From positions 62,001 to 126,000 of the forward strand of contig NZ_KB898361.1 in NCBI RefSeq assembly GCF_000377565.1: a DNA stretch of 64,000 nt, read 5' to 3'. Position 1 is the stretch's first letter. Each line of letters begins with the position of its first letter. The stretch comes from Rhizobium sp. 2MFCol3.1 (GTDB taxonomy: Bacteria > Pseudomonadota > Alphaproteobacteria > Rhizobiales > Rhizobiaceae). Below the pieces are notes generated by a model that was not told the origin of the DNA, made no database searches, and saw nothing but the letters and a program-made list of their open reading frames with translations. The position numbers were made by a program, and so were the translations under genes. Shown piece by piece: positions 25,279-34,788 of the stretch.

Positions 25279-25400
25279 GCTGAGCGTCCCCCGAGAATGA
25301 CCTCGCGCCCGAGCAATTCATGCTGAACTTCCAATACCGGAAGCAATGAAAAGATACTGGCACGACGGGCCGTCACAGACAATCGAAACCCTTCCTTAAC
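25243..25400 (-). ncRNA. Candidate small RNA ending at the orphan terminator
   Basis: The minus strand between the PAS protein start and the terminator carries no plausible gene, yet ends in a textbook terminator. A transcript of roughly 100-150 nt would fit. A weak promoter-like pair (TTGTCT, then TATCTT) lies near 25350-25385, with a spacing longer than ideal. It could be a trans-acting small RNA or a terminated leader of the rhomboid gene. The 5' end is a guess. Confidence 0.3.
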
Positions 25401-25497
25401 CTTAACTGGCCGGATCTGGCATGAAATCCGCATGGCATAGGGCAAGGTGGCCATGATGGCCGCCGTTTGAACCGAAATGAAACAGATCGGCAGTCCC

Positions 25498-26139
25498 ATG
25501 CGCCTCAACACCACCATCCAGATCTTCGACTACTGGAACAAGCTACGCGGCAGCGAGATCGCTCCCCTGCGGACGCAGGTGGAGCCACGCGATATCAGCC
25601 AGCTTCTCTCAAGCCTGTTCATGCTTGAAACCTCCGAGACGAGCCGCGTCACCTTCCGTCTCGCCGGCACACGTATCTGCGATCTCTTCGGCCACGACCT
25701 CGGCGGCAGCTGTTTGTCGGAGCTCTGGGCGCACGGGCACGAGGATATCGAGAAAACCGCCGTCGGCGTCATGGAGCACGGCATCCCGGCGCTCCTGAAC
25801 GCCACCGGATACAGCACCGCCGGCCATCGCGCCGCCTTCGAAATCATTCTTCTGCCGCTGCGCAACGCCGAGGGGGAATGCGACAAGCTCCTCGGCGCGA
25901 TCGCACCGGCCACGACCGCGAGCTGGCTGGAGGTCGTTCCGCTGCAGTTCCTGGCGCTCGACCGCAGCCGTTTGCTGCATGAGCAGCTCGACCCGGTGGA
26001 GAGCACGCAAAGCGGCGCGAACGAGCCCCGTGCAGCGACCAGCGGCAGCCGCTCGATCGCCGATACGGTGCGTCGTCTGATGTCCAGCTTGATGGATGAG
26101 CCCGTGAAACAGGATGCACCATTTCGGCACTACCGCTGA
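25498..26139 (+). CDS. PAS_5-type (DUF1488-like group) hypothetical protein
   Basis: The 213-residue protein begins MRLNTTIQIFDYWNKLRGSE; an ATG seven codons upstream is also possible, and neither has a good ribosome site. The N-terminal 165 residues fit the PAS_5 family common in rhizobia: YWNKLRGSEIAPLRTQVEPR, then RLAGTRICDLFGHDLGGSCL and a PLRNAEGECDKLLGAIAP segment near the end of the domain. The C-terminus is low complexity. No output domain is attached. It may be a small sensor, but no signal or partner is evident. Family call is moderate. Confidence 0.7.
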   Translation: MRLNTTIQIFDYWNKLRGSEIAPLRTQVEPRDISQLLSSLFMLETSETSRVTFRLAGTRICDLFGHDLGGSCLSELWAHGHEDIEKTAVGVMEHGIPALLNATGYSTAGHRAAFEIILLPLRNAEGECDKLLGAIAPATTASWLEVVPLQFLALDRSRLLHEQLDPVESTQSGANEPRAATSGSRSIADTVRRLMSSLMDEPVKQDAPFRHYR

Positions 26140-26226
26140 GCGGTAAATCACCCCCGACTGAACAACCTTCTGTTAATGGATTGCGAGTAAAGCTTGGCGC
26201 CAAGCTATTTTTAAAAGAAGCCCTTT

Positions 26227-26838
26227 ATGCACGCTTTCCAGCAAGCTCAGACGCAAAAAACTGCGCCTCGCCTTGAACAAGGTGCATTCCAACGCGTGCC
26301 CATCAATATGCAGGGCCGCCTGATGCTGGCGAATTACGAGGAATTCGAATGCCTGGTCATCGATATGTCGCCCGGCGACATGTACGTGACCTGCCAGGGC
26401 CGCCCGCGCGTCAACGAACGCGTAGTCGCCTATATCGATCACCTCGGTCGCGTTGAAGGCTATGTCCAGACGATCGACAGCCGCGGCTTCAACATGTCCA
26501 TCCACGCCACCGAGCGCAAGCGCGAGAAGCTTGCCGCGCAGCTGACGTGGCTTGCCAACAAGCACGAGCTCGGCCTGCCGGAAGATCGCCGCCACGATCG
26601 TCTGATGCCGCGCGAGACGCAGACGGAAATCACGCTTGAAGACGGTACGCAGTATATGTGCCGGATCATGGACTTGTCGCTTTCGGGTGCTGCCGTCGAC
26701 GTCGAGGTTCGCCCGGCGATCGGCACAGCGCTTCGCCTCGGCAACATGCGCGGCCGCGTGGTGCGTCACTTCGTCGAAGGCGTCGCGATCGAGTTCCTGT
26801 CGCTGCAGTCGCGCGACACGCTGCGCGAATTTCTCTGA
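26227..26838 (+). CDS. Tandem PilZ-domain protein, probable c-di-GMP effector
   Basis: The 203-residue protein has two PilZ units. The first (about residues 20-100) has weak motifs: RVPINMQGR and DMSPGDMYV do not give a full RxxxR and (D/N)xSxxG pair. The second (about 121-200) has both: RLMPR (Arg125, Arg129) and DLSLSG (Asp149, Ser151, Gly154), as needed to bind c-di-GMP. The first domain may be a dimerisation or regulatory relic. There is no membrane segment. Single-gene unit; a diguanylate cyclase lies at the far right end of the window but is not linked. Confidence 0.88.
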   Translation: MHAFQQAQTQKTAPRLEQGAFQRVPINMQGRLMLANYEEFECLVIDMSPGDMYVTCQGRPRVNERVVAYIDHLGRVEGYVQTIDSRGFNMSIHATERKREKLAAQLTWLANKHELGLPEDRRHDRLMPRETQTEITLEDGTQYMCRIMDLSLSGAAVDVEVRPAIGTALRLGNMRGRVVRHFVEGVAIEFLSLQSRDTLREFL

Positions 26839-26899
26839 TCACCGTCATCCCGGCTTCACAAAGCTGATGGATTGAAGCGCCTCTTCAGGAGGCGCGCCG

Positions 26900-27868
26900 A
26901 TGTCGATTCTTTTTCCCGAGATTGAAGCTTACGACCACGGTCTCCTCGATGTCGGGGACGGCCATCTCATCCATTGGGAAAGCTACGGCAATCCTGACGG
27001 ACGGCCGGCGCTCTATCTGCATGGTGGGCCGGGCTCCGGCGCATCACCCTCGGCGGCACGCTATTTCGACCCATCGGCCTATCGGATCATCCTGTTCGAC
27101 CAGAGAAATTGCGGCCGCAGCCTCCCCAATGCCGCCGACATGGGAACGGATCTCTCCACCAACACAACCTGGCACCTGATCGATGACATCGAGAAACTTC
27201 GTTGTCACCTAAAGGTGACGGATTGGGTGCTATTCGGGACATCTTGGGGATCCACGCTCGCGCTTGCCTACGCGCAGACCCATCCGGCCCGCGTCGCGGC
27301 CATGGTGCTCGCCGGCGTGACGACAACGCGGCGATCGGAAATCGAATGGCTGACACAGGGAATGGCCGCGCTGTTTCCCGAGGAGTGGGATCGACTCAAC
27401 GCATCCCTTCCCGATCACATGAGAGCCAAGGGTGTCCTTGAAGGTTATCGGGAATTGCTCAATGGGCCCGATCTCGACGTGCGGCTGAAGGCGGCGCGGG
27501 ACTGGCACGATTGGGAGGCGGCGTCCATCCTGCTTGCCAACGCCGACGGCTATCCGCGACGCTGGCGCAATCCGGAGTATTTGCTCACCCGTGCGCGGAT
27601 CATAACCCACTACTTCAGCCATGCAGCGTGGCTCGAGGAAGGCGCGCTGTTGCGGGACGCCGGAAAGCTGGCCTCGATCCCCGGCGTTCTCGTTCAGGGA
27701 CGGCTCGACCTGGAGGCCCCATTGACCACGGCATGGGAATTGGCGCGGGCGTGGCCGGGAAGCGAGCTCATCATCGTCGAAAACGCCGCCCATTCGCCCG
27801 ATCATGACGGCATGGCGCGCGCAATTATCGCCGCGACCGACAGATTTCGCGAAATTTCTCAAAAATAA
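26900..27868 (+). CDS. pip: Prolyl aminopeptidase-like alpha/beta hydrolase
   Basis: The 322-residue protein starts behind AGGAGGCGC. It matches the proline iminopeptidase family (peptidase S33): HGGPGSG at residues 41-47 for the oxyanion hole, FDQRNCGRS, and nucleophile Ser115 in GTSWGST, with NAAHSPDH near the C-terminus supplying the catalytic His. These enzymes remove N-terminal proline from peptides. Usual length is about 310-320 residues. It has no clear operon partner. Family members also include other hydrolases, so prolyl specificity is likely rather than certain. Confidence 0.87.
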   Translation: MSILFPEIEAYDHGLLDVGDGHLIHWESYGNPDGRPALYLHGGPGSGASPSAARYFDPSAYRIILFDQRNCGRSLPNAADMGTDLSTNTTWHLIDDIEKLRCHLKVTDWVLFGTSWGSTLALAYAQTHPARVAAMVLAGVTTTRRSEIEWLTQGMAALFPEEWDRLNASLPDHMRAKGVLEGYRELLNGPDLDVRLKAARDWHDWEAASILLANADGYPRRWRNPEYLLTRARIITHYFSHAAWLEEGALLRDAGKLASIPGVLVQGRLDLEAPLTTAWELARAWPGSELIIVENAAHSPDHDGMARAIIAATDRFREISQK

Positions 27869-28241
27869 TTTTCGACGCATCACCTTAAAAAGCGGCCCAA
27901 AACGCGTCATTTGCGGGCGAATCCGGCCTTCCGGCGGCCTACAGAACGCCAATTCCCTCCAAGCCACATGATGAACGCAATATTACCGAAATCGCGCCGT
28001 GGCCGTCGGCGTTAATCTTTTGCCTCGAAACGAGCCATCCGATGGCGGCGAGGCTTTTTGAGAAAGATAAAAGTTGAAGCAATCTTGGTAAAGATTCCCC
28101 TCGAATTTCAGTAAAATTCGATGTTGATTTTAGTCTAATTCGACGCGCTTTTGAATCAACTAAGCCTTTAATTTTGCTTCTGAATTTTGCGTCGAATAAA
28201 AACACGTCTGGCAATGTCTCCTCACAAACGGGGACATACAA
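27869..28241. other. AT-rich intergenic region before the BTLCP peptidase gene
   Basis: These 373 bases are clearly richer in A and T from about 28060 on. They hold a perfect hairpin, TCGAATTT/AAATTCGA (28101-28108 with 28114-28121), and a wider 9-bp inverted repeat, ATTCGACGC (28138-28146) with GCGTCGAAT (28189-28197). I see no gene. The repeats sit where a promoter or long leader of the downstream gene would be. Confidence 0.4.
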
Positions 28242-28847
28242 ATGACGATAACAAACTTCATCAAGGGCGGCCTCGCCGCGGCTGCGATGCTCATGTCGAT
28301 GGCAGGCGTCGGACAGGCCGGCTACCAGAGCATGACCGTTCTCGGCAACACCAGCCCGCCGATCGGCGCTTACCAGTTCTGCAAGGAAATTCCTGAAGAC
28401 TGCAAGAACGCAGCCGGCGACCAGGGCACGATGGTGCTGACCGAAGACAGCTGGAAGACGATCCTGAAGATCAACTACCAGGTCAACTCGGAGATCACGC
28501 CGATGACGGACATGGAGATCTACGGCGTCGAGGAACGCTGGGCCTACCCGAAGACGGCAGGCGACTGCGAAGACTATGCGCTTCTGAAGCGCAAGATGCT
28601 GATCGAAGCCGGCTTCTCGCCGTCGAACCTCCTGATGACCGTCGTGCTGCAGCCGAATGGCGATGGCCATGCCGTGCTGACCGTTCGCACCGATCGCGGC
28701 GACTTCATTCTCGACAACATGCGCAACAAGGTCATGCTCTGGGCCGATACCGAGTACACCTATCTGAAGCGCCAGTCGTCCAGCGATCCGACTCGCTGGG
28801 TCAAGCTTCAGGACGGCCGCGCCGTGGCTGTCGGTAGCGTCAAGTAA
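28242..28847 (+). CDS. Transglutaminase-like cysteine peptidase (BTLCP family)
   Basis: The 201-residue protein has a signal peptide (cleavage near GVGQA-GY). The BTLCP catalytic triad is visible: Cys109 in TAGDCEDYALLKR, His143 in GDGHAVLTV, and Asp158 in ILDNM. The family includes LapG, which cleaves large adhesins under c-di-GMP control, usually beside a type I secretion system and LapD. None of those is nearby here, so this is one of the free-standing rhizobial paralogues. Substrate unknown. A strong terminator follows 80 bases later. Confidence 0.9.
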   Translation: MTITNFIKGGLAAAAMLMSMAGVGQAGYQSMTVLGNTSPPIGAYQFCKEIPEDCKNAAGDQGTMVLTEDSWKTILKINYQVNSEITPMTDMEIYGVEERWAYPKTAGDCEDYALLKRKMLIEAGFSPSNLLMTVVLQPNGDGHAVLTVRTDRGDFILDNMRNKVMLWADTEYTYLKRQSSSDPTRWVKLQDGRAVAVGSVK

Positions 28848-28927
28848 TTCCATCCGCCGGAGCAATCCGGTGGGCAAGCAAGGCGCCTGGTCCCGTCCCC
28901 GCATGCACGTCCAGACCGGCGTCTCAA

Positions 28928-28957
28928 GAGCCGCTCCTGCTGTCCCAGGAGCGGCTC
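28928..28957 (+). terminator. Rho-independent terminator after the BTLCP peptidase gene
   Basis: GAGCCGCTCCTG (28928-28939) pairs perfectly with CAGGAGCGGCTC (28946-28957), followed by GCTTTTTA. It begins 81 bases after the stop codon. Confidence 0.92.
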
Positions 28958-29097
28958 GCTTTTTATGGGCCATCGGCATGAGTCCGACGCCCTCGGTTAA
29001 CCATTAATTAACCACACAAGCCCGATCATCGCCCTATAGATCAGCGACACCGGCGGCTCACGTTTCTCCTGCGACGGTCAGATATGCGAAAGCCGTC

Positions 29098-29850
29098 ATG
29101 CGCCAGGCCATTCAGAGCTCCACAGAGGTCGAGGAATCCCCTCTCCTGTCGACTGGCTTTCTCATCCGCACAACCATTGTGATCGCGCTTCTGGCGGTGC
29201 TCACCGTTGCCATCAGCGTTGGTGGCCGATGGTTTGGCGCCCGCGTCTCGCTCGCCGGAAATACCGACAACACGGCGCCGGTGACGCTGACGATCGGCCA
29301 GGACACGCTGCAGCTCCAGGAAAACACGATTCGCTTTCCCAGCCAGCGGCATAGCGGCACCACCGAGCGCGCCGACCTCTATCTCGCTTGGCCGCAGATG
29401 CAGGGCTATTCGAGTGAAAACCGTGATCGTTTCGACGATATCACCAAGTCCCCGGACCTGATCTTTCTTCAGGTCACTCAGGCGACCATGTCGCGTGACA
29501 TGTCCGGCCGATTCGAGCCGATCTACTCGCATCTGATCGACTCAACCCCGCAGCCATTCGCCAACGGCATGACGCTTCACAAGCTTCGGGCCGATACCGG
29601 ATATGGCGACGAAGTGCTTCTGACGGCGCCGCGCCAGGGTGGCGCCGACTACGTCGTGCGCTGCCTACTGCCGGCGAGCCCGGAGCTTACCACCAGCGGC
29701 GACTGCCAGCGTGATATCAAGGTCGGGCGCGATTTAAGTGTGCTTTACCGCTTTTCCAGCCGACATTTGGCGGAGTGGGAACATATTGATGCCGCTATTG
29801 CCCAATTTGTGGAAACGCGCCTCGTGAACCGTTCCGCGACATCCAGGTAG
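29098..29850 (+). CDS. Conserved hypothetical membrane-anchored protein
   Basis: The 250-residue protein has one membrane segment at about residues 22-43 (LIRTTIVIALLAVLTVAISV) after a short cytoplasmic N-terminus, then a periplasmic domain with two late cysteines (VVRCLLPAS and SGDCQRD), possibly a disulfide. I do not recognise a characterised family; similar proteins are widespread in Rhizobiales as I recall. It lies 139 bases before the DacA-like gene on the same strand, which may suggest an envelope role but is not evidence of one. Confidence 0.65.
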   Translation: MRQAIQSSTEVEESPLLSTGFLIRTTIVIALLAVLTVAISVGGRWFGARVSLAGNTDNTAPVTLTIGQDTLQLQENTIRFPSQRHSGTTERADLYLAWPQMQGYSSENRDRFDDITKSPDLIFLQVTQATMSRDMSGRFEPIYSHLIDSTPQPFANGMTLHKLRADTGYGDEVLLTAPRQGGADYVVRCLLPASPELTTSGDCQRDIKVGRDLSVLYRFSSRHLAEWEHIDAAIAQFVETRLVNRSATSR

Positions 29851-29989
29851 AATGGTCCGAAACCGTGAAACAAACGATTAATCATAAACGGATTGGTAAC
29901 CCCAAAGAGCTACCTTCAATGAGGTTGATCGTGCGGGCGAAGCGCGATCCCGATTCTTCTAAACTGCAAGCCAAGCAAAGAGTGAAATA

Positions 29990-31432
29990 GTGTCAAGGTC
30001 AGCTTCTTCCGCTTCCCCGTCCCGCTCCAGCAATTTCCTGATCAAGGCAATCGTTGCGCTGTCCATGGCAGTCGGTTTGCTCGGTCTGGATACGGTCAAT
30101 TCCGACGCGGAAGCTGCCAATTCGAAGTATGCCGGCATCGTCGTCGACGCCAATACCGGCAATGTCCTCTACAGCGAAAACGCCGATCGCTTGCAGTATC
30201 CGGCTTCGCTGACCAAGATGATGACGCTCTATCTGACGTTCGAAGCGCTTGAGCAGGGCCGCATCCGTCTCGATAGCGCTGTTCCCTTTTCCGCTCACGC
30301 ATCCGGCCAGGCGCCGACCAAGCTCGGCGTTCGCCCAGGCGCCACGATTTCGGTCGAGCAGGCCATTCTCGGCCTCGTCACCCTTTCCGCCAACGACGCC
30401 TCTACCGCGCTTGGCGAACTGCTCGGCGGCTCGGAAGACCGTTTCGCGCAGATCATGACAGCGAAGGCACATGCGCTCGGCATGACGCGCACCACCTACC
30501 GCAATGCCAACGGCCTGCCGAACACCGCGCAGATGACAACGGCGCGCGACCAGGCCCGTCTCGGCATCGCGCTGCGCCAGCATTTCCCGCAGTATTACGG
30601 CTACTTCTCCACGCAGAGCTTCAAGTTCGGCAACCGCATCATCCGCAGCCATAACCGCCTGGTCGGTTCGGTACGCGGCGTTGACGGCATCAAGACCGGT
30701 TACACCCGCGCTGCAGGCTTCAATCTCGTGAGCTCGGTTCAGGTCGATGGCAAGTCCATCGTCGGCGTGGTTCTCGGCGGTGCCTCCACGCCTGCCCGCG
30801 ACACCCAGATGCGCAGCCTGATTGCCTCCTACCTGCCGAAGGCTTCGACCCGTGGCGGCTCCGCGCTGGTTGCCCAGGCGCCGAAGATTTCGTCCGAAAC
30901 CGTCATTCCGGTGACCGTTGCCAAGCAGGAAGTCGCTGAACTGCCGCCGACGCATCCGCTGCCGGTCAGCCGTACCGAGGTTGCCTCGGCGCAGGTCGCC
31001 TATGCCGGCACGTCGTCGTCCAAGTCCGACAATCCGCTTCTGCAGGAAATGCCGCAGCCGACGAAGGTAAAGACGCAGCCGATCAAGCAGGCCGCTGCCG
31101 CGCCGGTTCCCACGCCGACCACCGCCTACGTTCCGCCGGAACAGGGTGATACCTCGGTTGACAACGTCACGACCGCATCGACCAAGCAGGCGCAGCCGGA
31201 AGGTTGGGTCGTACAGATCGGCGTCTCAGCTAGCCGCGAAGCAGCAATGGACCTGCTCGACGGCGCCAAGAGCAAGGGCGGCAAGGCACTGCGTTCCGCC
31301 AAGCCTTTCGCCGTCGCTTATGCCGGCAGCTATCGCGCACGTTTCGGTGGCTTCGACGACCAGAAGCAAGCCGTCAACGCCTGCAACTCGCTGAAGCGTG
31401 CCGGCGTGAAGTGCTGGGCCTCCGCCCAGTGA
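29990..31432 (+). CDS. D-alanyl-D-alanine carboxypeptidase (S11) with C-terminal SPOR domain
   Basis: The 480-residue protein starts at a GTG and has a signal sequence (LIKAIVALSMAVGLLGL). The S11 penicillin-binding core shows the three motifs: Ser73-Leu-Thr-Lys76, Ser133-Ala-Asn135 and Lys235-Thr-Gly237. It trims the terminal D-Ala from peptidoglycan stem peptides. A long Pro/Thr-rich linker leads to a SPOR domain at about residues 405-480 (WVVQIGVSASREAAMDLLDG, then YRARFGGFDDQKQAVNACNS), which binds denuded glycan and targets the septum. This fusion is usual in Rhizobiales. Confidence 0.95.
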   Translation: MSRSASSASPSRSSNFLIKAIVALSMAVGLLGLDTVNSDAEAANSKYAGIVVDANTGNVLYSENADRLQYPASLTKMMTLYLTFEALEQGRIRLDSAVPFSAHASGQAPTKLGVRPGATISVEQAILGLVTLSANDASTALGELLGGSEDRFAQIMTAKAHALGMTRTTYRNANGLPNTAQMTTARDQARLGIALRQHFPQYYGYFSTQSFKFGNRIIRSHNRLVGSVRGVDGIKTGYTRAAGFNLVSSVQVDGKSIVGVVLGGASTPARDTQMRSLIASYLPKASTRGGSALVAQAPKISSETVIPVTVAKQEVAELPPTHPLPVSRTEVASAQVAYAGTSSSKSDNPLLQEMPQPTKVKTQPIKQAAAAPVPTPTTAYVPPEQGDTSVDNVTTASTKQAQPEGWVVQIGVSASREAAMDLLDGAKSKGGKALRSAKPFAVAYAGSYRARFGGFDDQKQAVNACNSLKRAGVKCWASAQ

Positions 31433-31441
31433 TGAAGACGA

Positions 31442-31468
31442 CCGCCGCCTATGGTGTTCAGGCGGCGG
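31442..31468 (+). terminator. Stem-loop after the carboxypeptidase gene
   Basis: CCGCCGCCT (31442-31450) pairs with AGGCGGCGG (31460-31468), starting 9 bases after the stop. No U-run follows, so termination strength is uncertain. Confidence 0.5.
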
Positions 31469-31547
31469 CCCGGAATTCGGCCTTGATCGGTGTTCGCGAC
31501 AGGGCCGGCCTTCCTAGACCTGATTTGTATTGCGTACGGGGATAATT

Positions 31548-31826
31548 ATGGCGATCAACGAGAATGTTCCGGAATTTCCGGCCGAAGGTCGGTTGACTGG
31601 CAAGAATCCGCGCTCGGTCCTGCATCCGCTTCACGAAGCGGCGATGCGTCTTGCCGAGATTGGTATGCCGCGGCCGAAGGCGAAGACGGCCAAGACCAAG
31701 GACCTGATCAATCTGCTCTTGTCGCATGGCGCACGCGCCTGGCGCTATTCGCAGCCCGAAGCAAGTATCCATCTCCACGTTACCAACCCGGAAGGCCGGG
31801 CGCCGGTGACGATGCGGCTCCGCTGA
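31548..31826 (+). CDS. Conserved hypothetical protein
   Basis: The 92-residue protein starts at the ATG behind ACGGGGAT. It is basic, with a Lys-rich centre (RPKAKTAKTKDL) and a hydrophobic helix after it (LINLLLSHGARAWRYS), but no membrane segment or signal peptide. I recognise no family. Codon use matches the neighbours and it fits between the carboxypeptidase and the convergent DUF1489 gene, so it is probably real. Confidence 0.55.
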   Translation: MAINENVPEFPAEGRLTGKNPRSVLHPLHEAAMRLAEIGMPRPKAKTAKTKDLINLLLSHGARAWRYSQPEASIHLHVTNPEGRAPVTMRLR

Positions 31827-31866
31827 GCCGAAACGAACGGTTTTTTCTCTGACGGGATGCGTTTCG

Positions 31867-32304
31867 TCAGAGAAGGCCGAGCTCGGAGAGCTCGCGGCGC
31901 AGGTCCGCGGGCATCTCGGCGACACCCTCGCCGAGCGTATCGAGATCGCGCGGGCGATCCTCTTCCGGATAATAACGCCAGCCCTGAAAGGCACGTTTCG
32001 GCTGTACCGCCGTTTCGATGACCTCGGGGCCGAGCACCAGATGGCAGCGGCCAATTCCCTCGCCATCGGTAAAGCTCTGGATATCGAGCAGCTTCTGCCG
32101 CGCCTGAACTTGGCCCTTGATCACCCAATACAGTGAGCCGCCGTCGAGCAGCTCTTCAACGCGCTTCGGGACCATTCGTGTCGTGTGGACGGAGTGTGGT
32201 TCCATGCCGGCCGCGATCGCCCTCAAGGAGCGTTCGGCCACCCATTCGCGCAAGTCGTCGATCGAGTCGGCGCCGACGCAGAGTTTGATAAGATGCAATG
32301 CCAT
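31867..32304 (-). CDS. DUF1489 family protein
   Basis: The 145-residue protein starts MALHLIKLCVGADSIDDLR; upstream in-frame codons lack this conserved start. Family signatures are TRMVPKRVEELLDGGSLYWV, then the GIGRCHLVLGPE and RAFQGWRYY segments and the C-terminal LRRELSELGLL. DUF1489 occurs almost only in alphaproteobacteria and has no known function. It lies 124 bases downstream of the sdaA stop on the same strand. Confidence 0.9.
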   Translation of the reverse strand: MALHLIKLCVGADSIDDLREWVAERSLRAIAAGMEPHSVHTTRMVPKRVEELLDGGSLYWVIKGQVQARQKLLDIQSFTDGEGIGRCHLVLGPEVIETAVQPKRAFQGWRYYPEEDRPRDLDTLGEGVAEMPADLRRELSELGLL

Positions 32305-32428
32305 ACCGCCGTTCAAATCCTTTTGCGCGGCAGCGTCAAGCGGCTTGAACGCGCCGGCGGCCCATAGCCGCCGGTTTTCCAATCACAGTGTGATACGCCG
32401 TCCAGACCGCGATGGTCGGCCTGCCCTA

Positions 32429-33835
<1,407 letters not shown>

Positions 33836-34020
33836 GGGTGCGTCCTGTTGAGATTTTACTTAATCAAGCTACGCCAGCGCGGCTTGCGATCCGTTCGGTC
33901 CACCGACATAGCATTTCACGCGTGCGACATCATCCTGTGAAAGGTTCCAGTTCCGCCCGTTGTTGCGGTCAGCGCTTCTATCTATAGAGTGGGCGCGTGG
34001 AGAGGGACTGAATCAATATA

Positions 34021-34788
34021 ATGATGACGACAGCAGATTACATCGCCCTGTGCTTCTTCGCGCTCATGTGGTTCGGTTACGCGCGACTGTTGCGCAGCGC
34101 AAGCCTCTTCGGCCGCACCAGTCTTACGCATGCAATGATCGAGCGGCGGCGCGAGTGGATCTACAATTCGCTGCGCCGCGACCTCAAGATGATCGATACG
34201 CAGATCATGGCCGGCCTGCAGAACGGCACGGCCTTCTTCGCCTCCACCTCGATCTTCGCGGTCGGCAGCTGCTTTGCGCTGCTCGGGGCGACGGAAAAGG
34301 TGGATGCCGTATTCGCTGATCTGCCGATGGTGCTGCACAGTGGGCATGCAGTGTTCGAGATGAAGGTCGGCGGACTGGCGGCTCTGTTCGGCTATGCCTT
34401 CTTCAAGTTCGGCTGGTCCTATCGCCTGTTCAACTACTGCACCATCCTGTTCGGCGGCATCCCGATGATGCGCGATAGCGAAAACGACGTGCTGGCTGCG
34501 GAGCGCGCGGCTGAGCGCGTCATCCGCATGAACATCATCGCCGCCGGTCATTTCAACGAAGGGCTCAGGGCGATCTTCCTGTCGATCGGCTATCTCGGCT
34601 GGTTCATCAACCCCTACGTCTTCATGGCGACGACCACGATTGTCATCGTCGTCCTCACGCGGCGGCAGTTCTTCTCGGAGGCGCGGCTTGCGATCATGGA
34701 TCGCGAGCCGTCATCAAATCTCCACCTTTCTCCTATTCCCCGCAGCAATCCGTCAGCCGACGGAAGCGACTCATCTGGGGGATTGTGA
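34021..34788 (+). CDS. DUF599 family membrane protein
   Basis: The 255-residue protein has about four membrane segments (near residues 5-22, 70-92, 115-135 and 180-215). Typical DUF599 features are the start ADYIALCFFALMWFGYARLL, the helix RREWIYNSLRRDLKMIDTQI, and AERVIRMNIIAAGHFNEGLR. The function is unknown. The stop abuts the ATG of the next gene (TGA then ATG), so the two are one translational unit. The partner is an acyltransferase-like membrane protein. Confidence 0.88.
   Translation: MMTTADYIALCFFALMWFGYARLLRSASLFGRTSLTHAMIERRREWIYNSLRRDLKMIDTQIMAGLQNGTAFFASTSIFAVGSCFALLGATEKVDAVFADLPMVLHSGHAVFEMKVGGLAALFGYAFFKFGWSYRLFNYCTILFGGIPMMRDSENDVLAAERAAERVIRMNIIAAGHFNEGLRAIFLSIGYLGWFINPYVFMATTTIVIVVLTRRQFFSEARLAIMDREPSSNLHLSPIPRSNPSADGSDSSGGL

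Noticed and set aside
25053..25517. A 154-codon minus-strand frame overlapping the rhomboid start and the orphan terminator
   Set aside because: It would read through the strong terminator stem and out of frame over the rhomboid gene; composition is not protein-like.
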